Shown here: piece by piece, positions 24,069-32,563 of the stretch
Layout of the letters: each line of letters begins with the position of its first letter
How positions within the stretch are numbered: the stretch's first letter is position 1
From: Bosea sp. RAC05
Lineage (GTDB): Bacteria; Pseudomonadota; Alphaproteobacteria; Rhizobiales; Beijerinckiaceae
DNA length: 64,000 bases
Reading direction: 5' to 3'
Assembly: GCF_001713455.1 (NCBI RefSeq)
Contig: NZ_CP016463.1
Location: 434,001 to 498,000, forward strand
Made by a program: the position numbers and the translations under genes
The notes under the pieces: model-generated
Told to the model about the DNA's origin: nothing
The model's input: only the letters and a program-made list of their open reading frames with translations
Databases searched by the model: none

Positions 24069-24410
24069 TCACGTCTCATCGAAGTAGGCAGCCCGGAGAC
24101 CGGCATCCTTGGCGAGCACCAGGGCCGCGGCGATGCGGCCGGCCTCGGTCAGGTGCAAGTCTCTTGTTCCTGTCAGCCGCGCAAGAAACCGGTGCCGAAC
24201 CAGGCGCGCTGTCCTTCGCAGGCCGCTCGATGTTGCCCTGTCATGCCCCAGTTGCCCGTCGGCGAACGCTCGCCCGAGTGCGGCGACCTCACATTGCCCG
24301 CCGCTGACGAGGACATAGACGAGTGTCTCGCAGTCATCGGGGCTCAGCCGTGACCCGACACCTGGCCGGACAGGGAATGCCCTCGGTTTGAATGGTGCTG
24401 TGCTCGTCAT
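24069..24410 (-). CDS. Hypothetical protein, 113 aa
   Basis: Helical protein with DDCETLVYVLVSGGQCEVAA in the middle and HLTEAGRIAAALVLAKDAG near the C terminus, which has the look of a degenerate small winged helix. The start is the ATG after two GTG codons. Unknown function. Confidence 0.55.
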   Translation of the reverse strand: MTSTAPFKPRAFPVRPGVGSRLSPDDCETLVYVLVSGGQCEVAALGRAFADGQLGHDRATSSGLRRTARLVRHRFLARLTGTRDLHLTEAGRIAAALVLAKDAGLRAAYFDET

Positions 24411-24627
24411 CACCACGATGAGCGCCCCTCATGGATCATCGACTTGATCCTGTCGGGTTGACCATAACCTGATGTGCAGGCATATCCAATTGGTCCACCG
24501 CAGCAGGAATCACGCCCGCATGCACTTCCAGGCCGCCACGTGCGCAATGCCAGCCACCGCCAATATCGCGGTGCGCATCGTTGCGTCTGGAGGCGGCTAG
24601 AAGATCGGACCCCCGAAAAGGACCGTG

Positions 24628-24672
24628 AAAGCCAAGGGCCCCTCCGGAAACGGACGGGGCCCTTGGCTTTTT
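24628..24672. terminator. Strong terminator hairpin upstream of tRNA array 1
   Basis: A 15-bp stem AAAGCCAAGGGCCCC / GGGGCCCTTGGCTTT, capped by TCCG-GAAA-CGGA, then TT. Closely similar hairpins precede the other two large arrays. It probably isolates the array from upstream transcription. Confidence 0.85.
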
Positions 24673-24713
24673 GGCGTGCCTTTGGAGCGCCCACGGCCAG
24701 CACGGAGATCGAA

Positions 24714-24824
24714 ATGGAGGATGGAATTCCAGCAGCCAGAATGGCTGCAACCAGAGAACCGGCGCATCGAGCGCGAGACCAGATCTATAGACAATACAAC
24801 AACTCGCTCAAAGAGCGTGAGTGA
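24714..24824 (+). CDS. Possible 36-residue protein
   Basis: MEDGIPAARMAATREPAHRA then RDQIYRQYNNSLKERE, between a terminator and a promoter, with no clear ribosome site. The composition is plausible for a small helical protein, but it may be chance. Confidence 0.25.
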   Translation: MEDGIPAARMAATREPAHRARDQIYRQYNNSLKERE

Positions 24825-24872
24825 TAAGCCATGTCGATAAGGTATTGATCGAAATTATATTGAAAATGCCCA

Positions 24873-24901
24873 TTGACGGGTTCAGCAAGTCTGACTATAT
24901 T
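24873..24901 (+). promoter_or_regulatory. Promoter of tRNA array 1
   Basis: TTGACG, 17 bases, TATATT: a good sigma70-type promoter, ending 29 bases before the tRNA-Ala gene and in an AT-rich patch. Confidence 0.75.
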
Positions 24902-24930
24902 CAAATCATCAACGACGGAGCCGGTGGCTT

Positions 24931-25006
24931 GGGGCTATAGCTCAGTTGGTAGAGCATCTGCTTTGCAAGCAGAATGTCTTCGGTTCGATTCCGAATGGCT
25001 CCACCA
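24931..25006 (+). tRNA. tRNA-Ala (anticodon TGC)
   Basis: Full cloverleaf, anticodon loop TTTGCAA, CCA encoded. First gene of array 1. Confidence 0.95.
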
Positions 25007-25036
25007 CCGCCCGTGTGTTGATGTGCATTCTTCTGG

Positions 25037-25112
25037 TTCGGTTTAGCTCAGTCGGTAGAGCACTCGACTGTTAATCGAGTTGTCCCAGGTTCGAGCCCTG
25101 GAACCGGAGCCA
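25037..25112 (+). tRNA. tRNA-Asn (anticodon GTT)
   Basis: Full cloverleaf with loop CTGTTAA; acceptor stem TTCGGTT / AACCGGA with one wobble pair; discriminator G; CCA encoded. Confidence 0.95.
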
Positions 25113-25123
25113 AGAGAATGTGA

Positions 25124-25198
25124 GGACGAGTAGCTCAGCGGTAGAGCACGCCCTTGATAAGGGTGAGGTCGCAGGTTCGAGACCGGCCTTGTCCACCA
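25124..25198 (+). tRNA. tRNA-Ile (anticodon GAT)
   Basis: Full cloverleaf, loop TTGATAA, CCA encoded. The T stem (GCAGG / CCGGC) has one A-G mismatch. Confidence 0.92.
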
Positions 25199-25225
25199 GT
25201 TTTGACCGAAAGGTCGTTGTGTTGA

Positions 25226-25303
25226 AGCGGGATGGCGCAGTCTGGTCAGCGCGCGAGCCTCATAAGCTCGAAGTCGCGGGTTCAAATCCCGCTCCCGCAA
25301 CCG
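25226..25303 (+). tRNA. tRNA-Met (anticodon CAT), initiator-like
   Basis: Loop CTCATAA. Position 1 (A) faces position 72 (A) unpaired, and the sequence ends CCCGCA-A-CCG; an unpaired 1-72 position and the T-arm reading GGTTCAAATCC are hallmarks of initiator tRNA. But the three G-C pairs of the initiator anticodon stem are absent, and D-stem pair 11-24 is C-G. The 3' end encodes CCG, not CCA. Elongator Met or Ile-CAT cannot be excluded. Confidence 0.85.
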
Positions 25304-25383
25304 CGATCCTTGGTGACCACCAAGGTTAGGCGCCGGGTCGGTTGAGCGTTATCGCTCCCGATCCGGCAGAGGAGCCAGAAGAC

Positions 25384-26148
25384 TTGCCCAACCTCTGGAT
25401 CCTGTCAGACCTCCATCGCGAGATCAAAGAGAACCGCTCCCTCAAGCTCGACCAACCCGAGGCCGACATCCTGGTCGCGGCCGGCGACATTCTCGACGGC
25501 GACGTTGTCGGTGCTCTTGAGTATGTCGACCAGCTCCGCGGCTCGCTGGAGGCGGTGTTTGTTGCTGGTAATCATGAGCACTGGGGCACATCGATTGAGG
25601 CTGTCTCCGAGCTTGGTCGACAAGCAGCAAAGCGCCTGGGCATCCACTATCTCGATGACAGTTTTGCTGAGGTTGGCGGACTGACCTTTGCTGGCGGGAC
25701 GCTTTGGCATCCCATCGGGAATGCCGCCGAGAACGAGCGCCCCAACCTGCTGAAGATCATGACAGGTGCGCAGCCCGCGTTTCAGCTCGATCGTGAGCCA
25801 TTCGCTCCATATGAGGAGCCCGTGCATGTCCAGGGCCCCGACATCATGGACAGAAGGGCCAAGAATTCCACGATCGCCAATCGGCACAAGCAGACCTCAG
25901 CGGTCCTGCAGTCGCGGTTTGCCGATGTGATCGTCACTCATCATCCGCCGACGATGGCCAATCTCGCGTCGCTCCCTAATGTTGGGCTGTGGGTGCATGG
26001 TCACATACATCAGCGCATCACAAGTCGTCACGGCGACACCAGGATCGTTTGTAACCCAAGAGGGAGCTACAAGCTGGTCTTCGATTTCGAACCGGGCCTC
26101 GTGCTGGAAGCACAGAAGATGGGTCACTGGTCTACGCCCGGCAGATAG
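25384..26148 (+). CDS. Calcineurin-like metallophosphoesterase, 254 aa
   Basis: The five metal-binding motifs are present in order: SDLHRE (Asp, His), GDILDG, GNHEHWG, VTHHPP and HGHIH. Size and layout match single-domain phosphoesterases of the YfcE/MPP type, which cleave phosphodiesters. No ATG fits; I chose the TTG 9 bases after AGGAG, giving the usual short lead MPNLWILSDLH; another TTG 14 codons upstream is possible. It lies directly downstream of tRNA array 1, so a role in RNA end processing is possible but only inferred. Confidence 0.88.
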   Translation: MPNLWILSDLHREIKENRSLKLDQPEADILVAAGDILDGDVVGALEYVDQLRGSLEAVFVAGNHEHWGTSIEAVSELGRQAAKRLGIHYLDDSFAEVGGLTFAGGTLWHPIGNAAENERPNLLKIMTGAQPAFQLDREPFAPYEEPVHVQGPDIMDRRAKNSTIANRHKQTSAVLQSRFADVIVTHHPPTMANLASLPNVGLWVHGHIHQRITSRHGDTRIVCNPRGSYKLVFDFEPGLVLEAQKMGHWSTPGR

Positions 26149-26310
26149 CGATGAAATCGATCTGGATTGACCCTCCACACAACCCTCCAGAAAGCATCCA
26201 TTCAGGACAATCAACAGAAATTTTGGGTGTTCTCGGGGGAAATCCTGACGAGGGTATAGGATATCCGGTCTCGCTTCCTATATGACGGCCTTGGTTACGC
26301 CTTTTTCTAA

Positions 26311-26328
26311 GGATGGATATCGCCATCC
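26311..26328. promoter_or_regulatory. Palindrome upstream of the MucR-like gene
   Basis: GGATGG, 6 bases, CCATCC, located 36 bases before the start codon. A possible autoregulatory site; no MucR consensus can be checked here. Confidence 0.35.
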
Positions 26329-26363
26329 ACGGCGATCCTGAAACTGAAGAGAAGAGATCTCAC

Positions 26364-26816
26364 ATGAACGAGCACCTGGCCGACCTCACCGCGACGATCG
26401 TTGCGGCATTCGTGTCCAACAACAGCGTTCAGGCTCAGGACCTTCCTGGGCTGATCGAGAACACCTATGGGGTTCTCTCGCGTGTTACCGAGGCCAAGAT
26501 CGAGCCCGAGGTCGCCGAGCAGATCCCGGCTGTTTCGATCAAGAAGTCGATCACGCCCGACTATCTGATCTGCCTCGAGGACGGCAAGAAGTTCAAGTCG
26601 CTGAAGCGGCATCTGAAGACGTCCTACAACCTGACCCCCGAGGACTATCGCCGGAAGTGGAAGCTGCCGGCCGACTACCCGATGGTGGCGCCCAGCTACG
26701 CCGAAGCGCGGTCTTCTCTGGCCAAGCAGATGGGCCTCGGCCGCAAGGCCGCCGTCGCTGCCAAGCCGAAGGGTCGCAGCAACGGCAAAGCCAACGGCGC
26801 TGCCGCCCGCCACTGA
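26364..26816 (+). CDS. MucR/Ros family zinc-finger transcriptional regulator
   Basis: 150 residues, the family's usual length. The core ITPDYLICLEDGKKFKSLKR, then YNLTPEDYRRKWKLP and YPMVAPSYAEARS is the MucR/Ros domain. In Ros the zinc ligands are C-C-H-H; here the second is Asp (CLED) as in many MucR proteins, and the fourth His is replaced (RHLKTSYN), so zinc binding is doubtful. The C terminus is basic and Ala/Gly-rich. These proteins silence horizontally acquired and surface genes in Hyphomicrobiales. Start behind GAAGAGA. Own terminator. Confidence 0.9.
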   Translation: MNEHLADLTATIVAAFVSNNSVQAQDLPGLIENTYGVLSRVTEAKIEPEVAEQIPAVSIKKSITPDYLICLEDGKKFKSLKRHLKTSYNLTPEDYRRKWKLPADYPMVAPSYAEARSSLAKQMGLGRKAAVAAKPKGRSNGKANGAAARH

Positions 26817-26837
26817 GCGATCAGCAGCGAAGCCTTC

Positions 26838-26871
26838 ACGCCCGCGGTGCCCTCGCGCACCGCGGGCGTTT
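26838..26871 (+). terminator. Terminator of the MucR-like gene
   Basis: A 13-bp stem ACGCCCGCGGTGC / GCACCGCGGGCGT, then TTTCT, 21 bases after the stop codon. Confidence 0.8.
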
Positions 26872-27090
26872 CTATGTTCAGGGCTGTTGGTGGACAGCGT
26901 AGGAATTGAGTTGCAATTCTTGAGGATTGGTCTAGAACCACTCCAACGGCGACGTTGAGCGTTCCAGCAACGATCTGTTCGCCCTGGCGGCCATGAGCCG
27001 AACGAGTGACGCCGGATGTACGCGCGCCCGTTCTGGACATGGCCGTTTTCGTTTGTGGTGGTTTGCGCCTGCCTTTGAGACACTGCCCGG

Positions 27091-28374
27091 ATGATGCCGC
27101 ATCCCCTCTTCGGTCAGCAGATCCAGTCTCCGCTTGCGCGTCCCTTCAAGCGCTTCGAGCTCGGTACTGACGAGGCGTTGATCCCGTTCGACGATCACTG
27201 GCAGGCCTTTGCCGGCCTGCTTCCGTCCCAGGCAGAACTCGCAGTTGCGTCGGATCAGGCGCTGGTCGATTGCTTCCGCCTGCCTCCCGCACTGTTCTCG
27301 ACGATCATCCCTCAGGCCCTTTCGGCCTGGCGCCAGAGCCCGTCTCGGTCTCTCGTGAACCTGACTGCGTCTTTGGCGATCCGGAACTTCCAGGGCCCTA
27401 TCTTCAGCGATCTGGCGCTGCAGTCGCGCGTGATTGGTAGCGCCCTGTCGGCCGGCGCCGTACTGCCCGCTGATGTGCGATCGGTTTACGCGCCCGATCG
27501 CAGCCCCATCAAGGTGTCGACCTATGAGATCGCAGTCAGCCTGACCCCGGCAGCCTGGGAAGCCTTCAACGATCTGGCGCGAGGCTTCCGACTATGGGAG
27601 CTGCGTAACCGAGCAAGGGTTGTCCATGCCGGTCTGAAGCCGCCCAAACTGTTCTACCGCGGCATCCGCGATCGCGATATCGACGCAGGCCCGCTCGATC
27701 TGCGTGATGACGAGCCTTGGGCTTTTCGCGCCAGCAAGGCGCACTTGATGCGAAGGGATCACCTTCTGAGCCGTCCACTCGTCGAGGTGATGCACAGCCC
27801 GATCCTCTCCTTCACGGCCAATGCGGCCATCGCCGAGTATTTCGCCAACGATGAGGGGATGGTGTTCGACCTGCCGCCCCAGGACGTCGAGATCATTAGT
27901 GGCTGGGGGCTCGACCCTTGCCTGGGCGACCGCGATCAGGTGAGCGGTCGCCATGAACGCGAATGGATCGTGCGCATCCCAGAAGGCTATAGGCTGGGCG
28001 CCCATCAGGTCAGGAGCCGTTGCAGGGATTTCGCCTATGCCTCGCGGGATCCCGCCGGCATTGCAATGCTGCATCATGAGACCAGGGCGCGATACAGCCT
28101 GGGCGGCCGGCGCGTCGAGGCGCAGTTCTGTTACAACTCCAGCGGCCGCGGAGGCCGCATCTACTTCATCGTCGACGACGGCAGGATGGAGACGCGCGCG
28201 ACGATGAAAGCTCGTACAGGATTTGACCCGTTGCCAGCGCCAGGAGCGGAGATCTCGGACCTGGTGTTTTTCACCCAGGACCGCTTCAGCAGGCGAAAGA
28301 AGACGATTCCGATCTTCTCCGAAGCCGAATGGCGCTTGGCGCACGAGCTAGATGCCGGATCGCCGGCGCCGTAG
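27091..28374 (+). CDS. Putative ADP-ribosyltransferase (R-S-E type), 427 aa
   Basis: The C-terminal half carries the three motifs of R-S-E ADP-ribosyltransferases at suitable spacing: Arg190 in LFYRGIR, the STS-like motif ILSFTANAAIAEYFAND (Ser240, Thr242), and an E-x-E in HEREWIVRIP (Glu289, Glu291). Such enzymes move ADP-ribose from NAD to protein, usually arginine; phage versions (Alt, ModA) act on host proteins. The N-terminal 180 residues are an unknown helical domain and no signal peptide is present, so it should act in the cytoplasm. Single gene. The fold assignment is by motif only. Confidence 0.7.
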   Translation: MMPHPLFGQQIQSPLARPFKRFELGTDEALIPFDDHWQAFAGLLPSQAELAVASDQALVDCFRLPPALFSTIIPQALSAWRQSPSRSLVNLTASLAIRNFQGPIFSDLALQSRVIGSALSAGAVLPADVRSVYAPDRSPIKVSTYEIAVSLTPAAWEAFNDLARGFRLWELRNRARVVHAGLKPPKLFYRGIRDRDIDAGPLDLRDDEPWAFRASKAHLMRRDHLLSRPLVEVMHSPILSFTANAAIAEYFANDEGMVFDLPPQDVEIISGWGLDPCLGDRDQVSGRHEREWIVRIPEGYRLGAHQVRSRCRDFAYASRDPAGIAMLHHETRARYSLGGRRVEAQFCYNSSGRGGRIYFIVDDGRMETRATMKARTGFDPLPAPGAEISDLVFFTQDRFSRRKKTIPIFSEAEWRLAHELDAGSPAP

Positions 28375-28390
28375 GCAACCCTAACCTGGA

Positions 28391-28645
28391 TCAGGGTTTG
28401 GGTACGCAGGATGCCTCGGAGCTCGGCGCCGACTGCACGAGATCGCGGCGAAGCGAGGCTCGCATGGCGACGTCGGGCGAGGACGTATCGATCTCGGCCA
28501 TGAATTTCTGATGCAGATTGCCGCGCGCTCCGACGATGTCGATGTTGCGCCGATGGGCCTCGATCGCGGCATCCCTCAGCGAGTGATCGCCGGCAGCAAA
28601 TGCCATGATGGTGGCCTTGTCCTGATCGGACATCGTCTGTGACAT
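28391..28645 (-). CDS. Small helical protein, 84 aa
   Basis: Start at the ATG behind TTGGAG. SDQDKATIMAFAAGDHSLRD then EAHRRNIDIVGARGNLHQKF is all helix with no recognised motif. Function unknown. Confidence 0.65.
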   Translation of the reverse strand: MSQTMSDQDKATIMAFAAGDHSLRDAAIEAHRRNIDIVGARGNLHQKFMAEIDTSSPDVAMRASLRRDLVQSAPSSEASCVPKP

Positions 28646-28701
28646 GCTGATCTCCAACGGCTGTGGCCCAGATAAGCGCCGACCCAGCCCCTCGTGCAAG
28701 C

Positions 28702-29148
28702 TCAGGGTCGGCTCTGGGGCTGCTCGGCGGGCGCAATCCAGGGTGAGCCCGATCCGCATTTGATCTCGCCGAACCGGATGGTCATCGGCTCCTTGATCTG
28801 CATAGTGCCGCGCCCGATTTTGCCGGCCGTCATCTCCACCAGCCCGTTACGGATACGCGCCGTCCCCTTCGCGCTCACGAGTTCGAAATGGCGCGTCTTG
28901 GTGTCCGTCTTCTCGCACTCGACCTCGATGACCCAGGCGGTGACCGGCGCTGGCCCGACAGGCTGAAAGGCGATGCGGGTGTTGTACTGGAAGCCGTCCT
29001 TCCGGTTCTCGGGAACGCTCAGCGTCCAGGCGTAGTCCAGGTCCCGCACATCCGGGAAAAAGTCGGGCTGGATGTTCTGTGACTGCGCGGCCGAGCCAAG
29101 AGCCATGGCCCCAGCCAAGATCGCAACCCGCGTGATGGCCGTCGTCAT
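28702..29148 (-). CDS. Secreted hypothetical protein, 148 aa
   Basis: ATG behind GGAGG. N-terminal signal peptide (TRVAILAGAMALGSAAQSQ), then a beta-rich mature part with two Cys (EVECEK, EIKCGSG) that could pair in the periplasm. No family recognised. Confidence 0.7.
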   Translation of the reverse strand: MTTAITRVAILAGAMALGSAAQSQNIQPDFFPDVRDLDYAWTLSVPENRKDGFQYNTRIAFQPVGPAPVTAWVIEVECEKTDTKTRHFELVSAKGTARIRNGLVEMTAGKIGRGTMQIKEPMTIRFGEIKCGSGSPWIAPAEQPQSRP

Positions 29149-29297
29149 ACGGTTACCTCCAGTGCATCCGAGATCGAGACGCACCGTTAGGGCGCGAGCC
29201 ATCTCATGCCGGCAGGATAGGGATCGCGCTCACCAAGGCAAGGATACGCGATCGGAATCAGCCAGGAAGACGTGGACTGGTTTACGATTCCGAAAGC

Positions 29298-30467
29298 TCA
29301 AAGGCCGAGCTGGTGGGAAGAGAGAGCCATCTCGTCGTCTTTGATGGCCGCGATCATGTCGACCAGGTCTGGGTTGCGAGCCTTCTCCGATGCCAGCCAG
29401 TGTTCGATGGTGCTGGCAATTCCCGTGGTGACCGCCTGGCCAAGCGACGTCCCGGAGATCGTGTCGGAGTGCTCGTGGATCAGTTCGGCATTCGCGAAGA
29501 CCTGAGCCGCCCACTGCCGGTTGCGCGCGCCGGGATCGACGCGTGCTGCATGCTTGAGCTGCTGATGGGCGCTGGCGACATCGTCAGGCCAACCCTCGCG
29601 CCCGTTGATGATGTTGTCGCCCGAGCGAACCAGGATGGCTGACGCCAGCATGATCGCATCGTCACGCACGATCGAGTGCGGCGAGTGAATGATCACCTCG
29701 TCGTCGGTGATGCTTGCAGCCACACCGGACTTGGCTGCGATCTGCTCAGCATAGGCAATGGCGTCGTCGCGACGATCGGCTCTGAACGGGACCATCCAGT
29801 GGGAAATGTCCTGCCTGTAGCCGACGAAAACTTCAGGCGGCTTGCCGGGGAAATCACGCACACCGTACCACATCTCGGCCGCGAGCGACGTCGTCCACAC
29901 GGTCCCATCGACGAAGATCAGGTTCTTCGCCAGGTAGTCCGCGGCGTCGGCCTTCATCTCCTCTTCGTTGTGCCCATGGATGCGACCGCCTTGCAGTGCC
30001 TCCTGTATCGTTCCGAAGTGGAAAGCCGACAGATCTCGGTAGCCATAGGAGCCCTTGCGGATTCCTGGCGGAACAGGAAAGTCGCGCGTGCTCCAAGACG
30101 GCGAGCCGTCGTCGCGAGACCCCAGCCAGACGCGAGCCGGGCGAGGGGTCGCTGCATCGCGGACAAACTCATCCACGGACAAAAGCCCGTCACCGCCTTT
30201 GGCCACCGCACCAAAGTGGCGCCCGTCATGGAATCGACTGACAATCCGATGTGGACCCTTCGGCAAGACCTTGTCGCGGTCAGCGCGATCATAGCTGCGG
30301 AAGCTGTCGTTCTGGATCCATTCAACGCCTAAAGGGGCCTCATCTGCCGTCAATGACGGGATCTGGACGAGAACTTTGCTGCGAACGGTGTGCGGCACCG
30401 GCCGCCGGGCGCGATACGGGATGATTTGAGCATTGTAGAGAAACGGCAGCTCAACAATTTGAGTCTT
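29298..30467 (-). CDS. Hypothetical protein, ~389 aa
   Basis: No ATG near the start; a TTG opening LKTQIVELPFLYNAQIIPYR was chosen, with the frame open 29 codons further. Contains a Trp/Asp-rich central region and a C-terminal helical domain (RDDAIMLASAILVRSGDNII). No known family recognised. Confidence 0.6.
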   Translation of the reverse strand, partial: KTQIVELPFLYNAQIIPYRARRPVPHTVRSKVLVQIPSLTADEAPLGVEWIQNDSFRSYDRADRDKVLPKGPHRIVSRFHDGRHFGAVAKGGDGLLSVDEFVRDAATPRPARVWLGSRDDGSPSWSTRDFPVPPGIRKGSYGYRDLSAFHFGTIQEALQGGRIHGHNEEEMKADAADYLAKNLIFVDGTVWTTSLAAEMWYGVRDFPGKPPEVFVGYRQDISHWMVPFRADRRDDAIAYAEQIAAKSGVAASITDDEVIIHSPHSIVRDDAIMLASAILVRSGDNIINGREGWPDDVASAHQQLKHAARVDPGARNRQWAAQVFANAELIHEHSDTISGTSLGQAVTTGIASTIEHWLASEKARNPDLVDMIAAIKDDEMALSSHQLGL

Positions 30468-30711
30468 CAAGGCAGAATTCCCGTTCTGAGGTTGAGCCTG
30501 ACGTTCAAAATTCGCATACCGACTTCGAAACTTCTGCCCGATTGGACGGTTCAATCATGTGGTCGGCAGCGATGAACATCACTGTCGCGCAACGGAAATC
30601 CGCCGGGGGGTGGCTTTTTGCGCAGTGGGCAATCATGGCCCGCCATGTTGAAAGCGACAACGGGACGTCACCATTTGGGTGGCTACGGCAGTATGAGAGG
30701 GGAGATTAAGC

Positions 30712-31332
30712 ATGGAAGGCACTCGAACGAAGCCAAAAGCCGAGATCGTGCCTTTGAGCGAGAAAGAACGCATCGAGCTCGGCGGCTATTACGGCCCCAG
30801 CTATCTGCATGGCCACTGCGTCCCGCTGGCCTTGGCTTTGTCACGGTCGACAGGAAAGCCTTTGGTCGCGGTCCGGCGTCGAGGAGGGACGCTGGTACAT
30901 GCCGGCATTCGAACCGGTGTGAAGCAATTCCGGGATGTTCGTGGCCCACTCGACGAGGCGCAGTTCGTGGCGCCGTATCTGTCGGCCGGGCCCTTGGCGG
31001 TCGAGGACGTCTCCGAGCAGGAATTGCTGAAAGAGGCGCCGACGAGCGAGGAAATGGTCGAACGCGCGACGCGCCATCTCACCGAATTGTTCGACGATCT
31101 GCCGGTCACCCACGAGAAGGACGAGAAGCTGCGCGGCTTCCTGGTGGCCTTGGGTGAGCTATGCCGCGAGCATGGCTACTGGCTCCGGGGCGACACCAAA
31201 TCGTCAATCGTGCTCTACGAGGCCTATGGCGAAGAGGCCGGCTACCGCGCCAGCCATGTTCCGGGCGGCACGATGCACCTTGAGCGGATTTTGGATGGCG
31301 GATTTCCTTTTCCGACCGCTGACAGCAACTGA
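30712..31332 (+). CDS. Cys-His-Asp protein A (papain/transglutaminase-like), 206 aa
   Basis: ATG behind GGGGAG. Residues 30-80 read YLHGHCVPLALALSRSTGKP, then LVHAGIRTG and RDVRGPL: Cys36, His63, Asp75. The gene at 40093 has the same order and the same D-x-x-G-P-L ending, so both belong to one family. A Cys-His-Asp series at this spacing is typical of papain-like and transglutaminase-like enzymes that hydrolyse or modify amide bonds. Activity is inferred. The rest is helical. Located between the tRNA arrays. Confidence 0.6.
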   Translation: MEGTRTKPKAEIVPLSEKERIELGGYYGPSYLHGHCVPLALALSRSTGKPLVAVRRRGGTLVHAGIRTGVKQFRDVRGPLDEAQFVAPYLSAGPLAVEDVSEQELLKEAPTSEEMVERATRHLTELFDDLPVTHEKDEKLRGFLVALGELCREHGYWLRGDTKSSIVLYEAYGEEAGYRASHVPGGTMHLERILDGGFPFPTADSN

Positions 31333-31345
31333 CGAGCGCTACGGC

Positions 31346-32563
31346 TCAAGCAAAGGGTGCAGCTAATGGGCGCGGCGCCGGAGCCGCGTCCTCGCCGTCG
31401 AATGAGAAAGCGAGCCGCACGGTGCGATCGGGTGCGATCCAGAACACGCGATGGGCTTCGAGCGGAGTAGGGGGTTCCCAGCGATCGGCGTAGCGCTCGA
31501 TGGCTGACTCGGGGATCGCCGAGGCGCGTTCACGGTTCTGCTTCAGCACCGTCTGGTATGGGGTGTCCAACGCGTGGATGCTGACATGACCGTCATAGCT
31601 GCGCGCCAGCGCGATGATCTTGTCCCTCACGCTCTTCGTCAGATTGGTCGCGTTCCAGCAGAAGTCCTGCTTGCGCCGCAGATAGACGCGCGCCTGTTCG
31701 AAGGCGTTCTGCAGCATGGTACCCTCGTTGTCCTCGTCTTCCCTCATTGCGTCGAGCGAAACCTGCGGAAGCTCGCCCAGGACCTGCCGCGCGTAGGTAT
31801 CCTTGCCTGAGCCTGGCAGGCCAGACAGCAGGGTCAGGCGGCTGCCCTTGGGCTCGGGCGGCTCATAGAATGGCGACTTGCCGTTCTCGCGGCCGACGAT
31901 GACACGAGCCTCGTCGTTGACGAACGGCCAGGGACGATCGAGACATCCGAGCTCTTCAGCGAACAGCCGAACGCATTCGAGCTCGACTTCGGCCTGCGCG
32001 CATCCGGGCGATATGCGACCGCGGTTGTCGGCCTGGGCGTGGATGACGAGGTCTCGTACCAGCGCCAGCTGCGAAAAGCGGATCACCTCCTGGCGCGGAT
32101 CATCGCGATTGAGGATGTGGAAGATCTTCTGATGCCAGGCGATCAGCGCAAAGACACGCTCGCGCATGGGTGTATCGAGGCCGCTTCGCCAGAGGTGCCC
32201 CCAGGCGAACTTGGCGCCGCGAAGGGCGTGGCCCGGGTTGGACACGCGCTCACGCTGCAGCTCGTGGGAGAACTCGGCCGTCCGCGTCGCCGGCTTGGCG
32301 ACGTCGTGGAAGAGCGTCGCCAGAAGCAATGCCCGCCGATCGAAACTGGTGAGAGTGTCGAAGAGCTCATGCTTCCGAAGAGCCTCGACCACCATCACCG
32401 TATGGGTCCAGACGTCCCCCTCGGCATGGAAGACGGCATCCTGGTCGCTTTCGGCCATCTCATCGCGCCAGGGCACGTGCTCGCCAATCGCAGCCCAGTC
32501 CAGTGGACCGGATCGATCGAGGAGATCGAGCAGGAGCTCAGCCTGCGAAGGTTGGCGTCTCAT
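31346..32563 (-). CDS. HD-Pnk: HD phosphohydrolase fused to polynucleotide kinase
   Basis: 405 residues. N-terminal HD domain: His54 in VWTHTVMVVEAL and the His86-Asp87 pair in LFHDVAKPATR, then further His (GHALRGAKFAWGH). C-terminal P-loop kinase: GLPGSGKDT (residues 248-256) and acceptor-site Asp271 in SLDAMRED. This is the order of bacterial HD-Pnk, which removes 2',3'-cyclic phosphate and phosphorylates 5'-OH ends so that cleaved RNA can be resealed. The start ATG overlaps the RNA ligase stop as ATGA, so the two are coupled. Confidence 0.88.
   Translation of the reverse strand: MRRQPSQAELLLDLLDRSGPLDWAAIGEHVPWRDEMAESDQDAVFHAEGDVWTHTVMVVEALRKHELFDTLTSFDRRALLLATLFHDVAKPATRTAEFSHELQRERVSNPGHALRGAKFAWGHLWRSGLDTPMRERVFALIAWHQKIFHILNRDDPRQEVIRFSQLALVRDLVIHAQADNRGRISPGCAQAEVELECVRLFAEELGCLDRPWPFVNDEARVIVGRENGKSPFYEPPEPKGSRLTLLSGLPGSGKDTYARQVLGELPQVSLDAMREDEDNEGTMLQNAFEQARVYLRRKQDFCWNATNLTKSVRDKIIALARSYDGHVSIHALDTPYQTVLKQNRERASAIPESAIERYADRWEPPTPLEAHRVFWIAPDRTVRLAFSFDGEDAAPAPRPLAAPFA

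Larger units (their letters stand above)
24417..24930. other. Gene-poor stretch before tRNA array 1
   Basis: Apart from the terminator hairpin, one doubtful 36-codon frame and the promoter listed separately, I see no gene. The last 100 bases are AT-rich, as expected for a promoter region. Confidence 0.6.
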
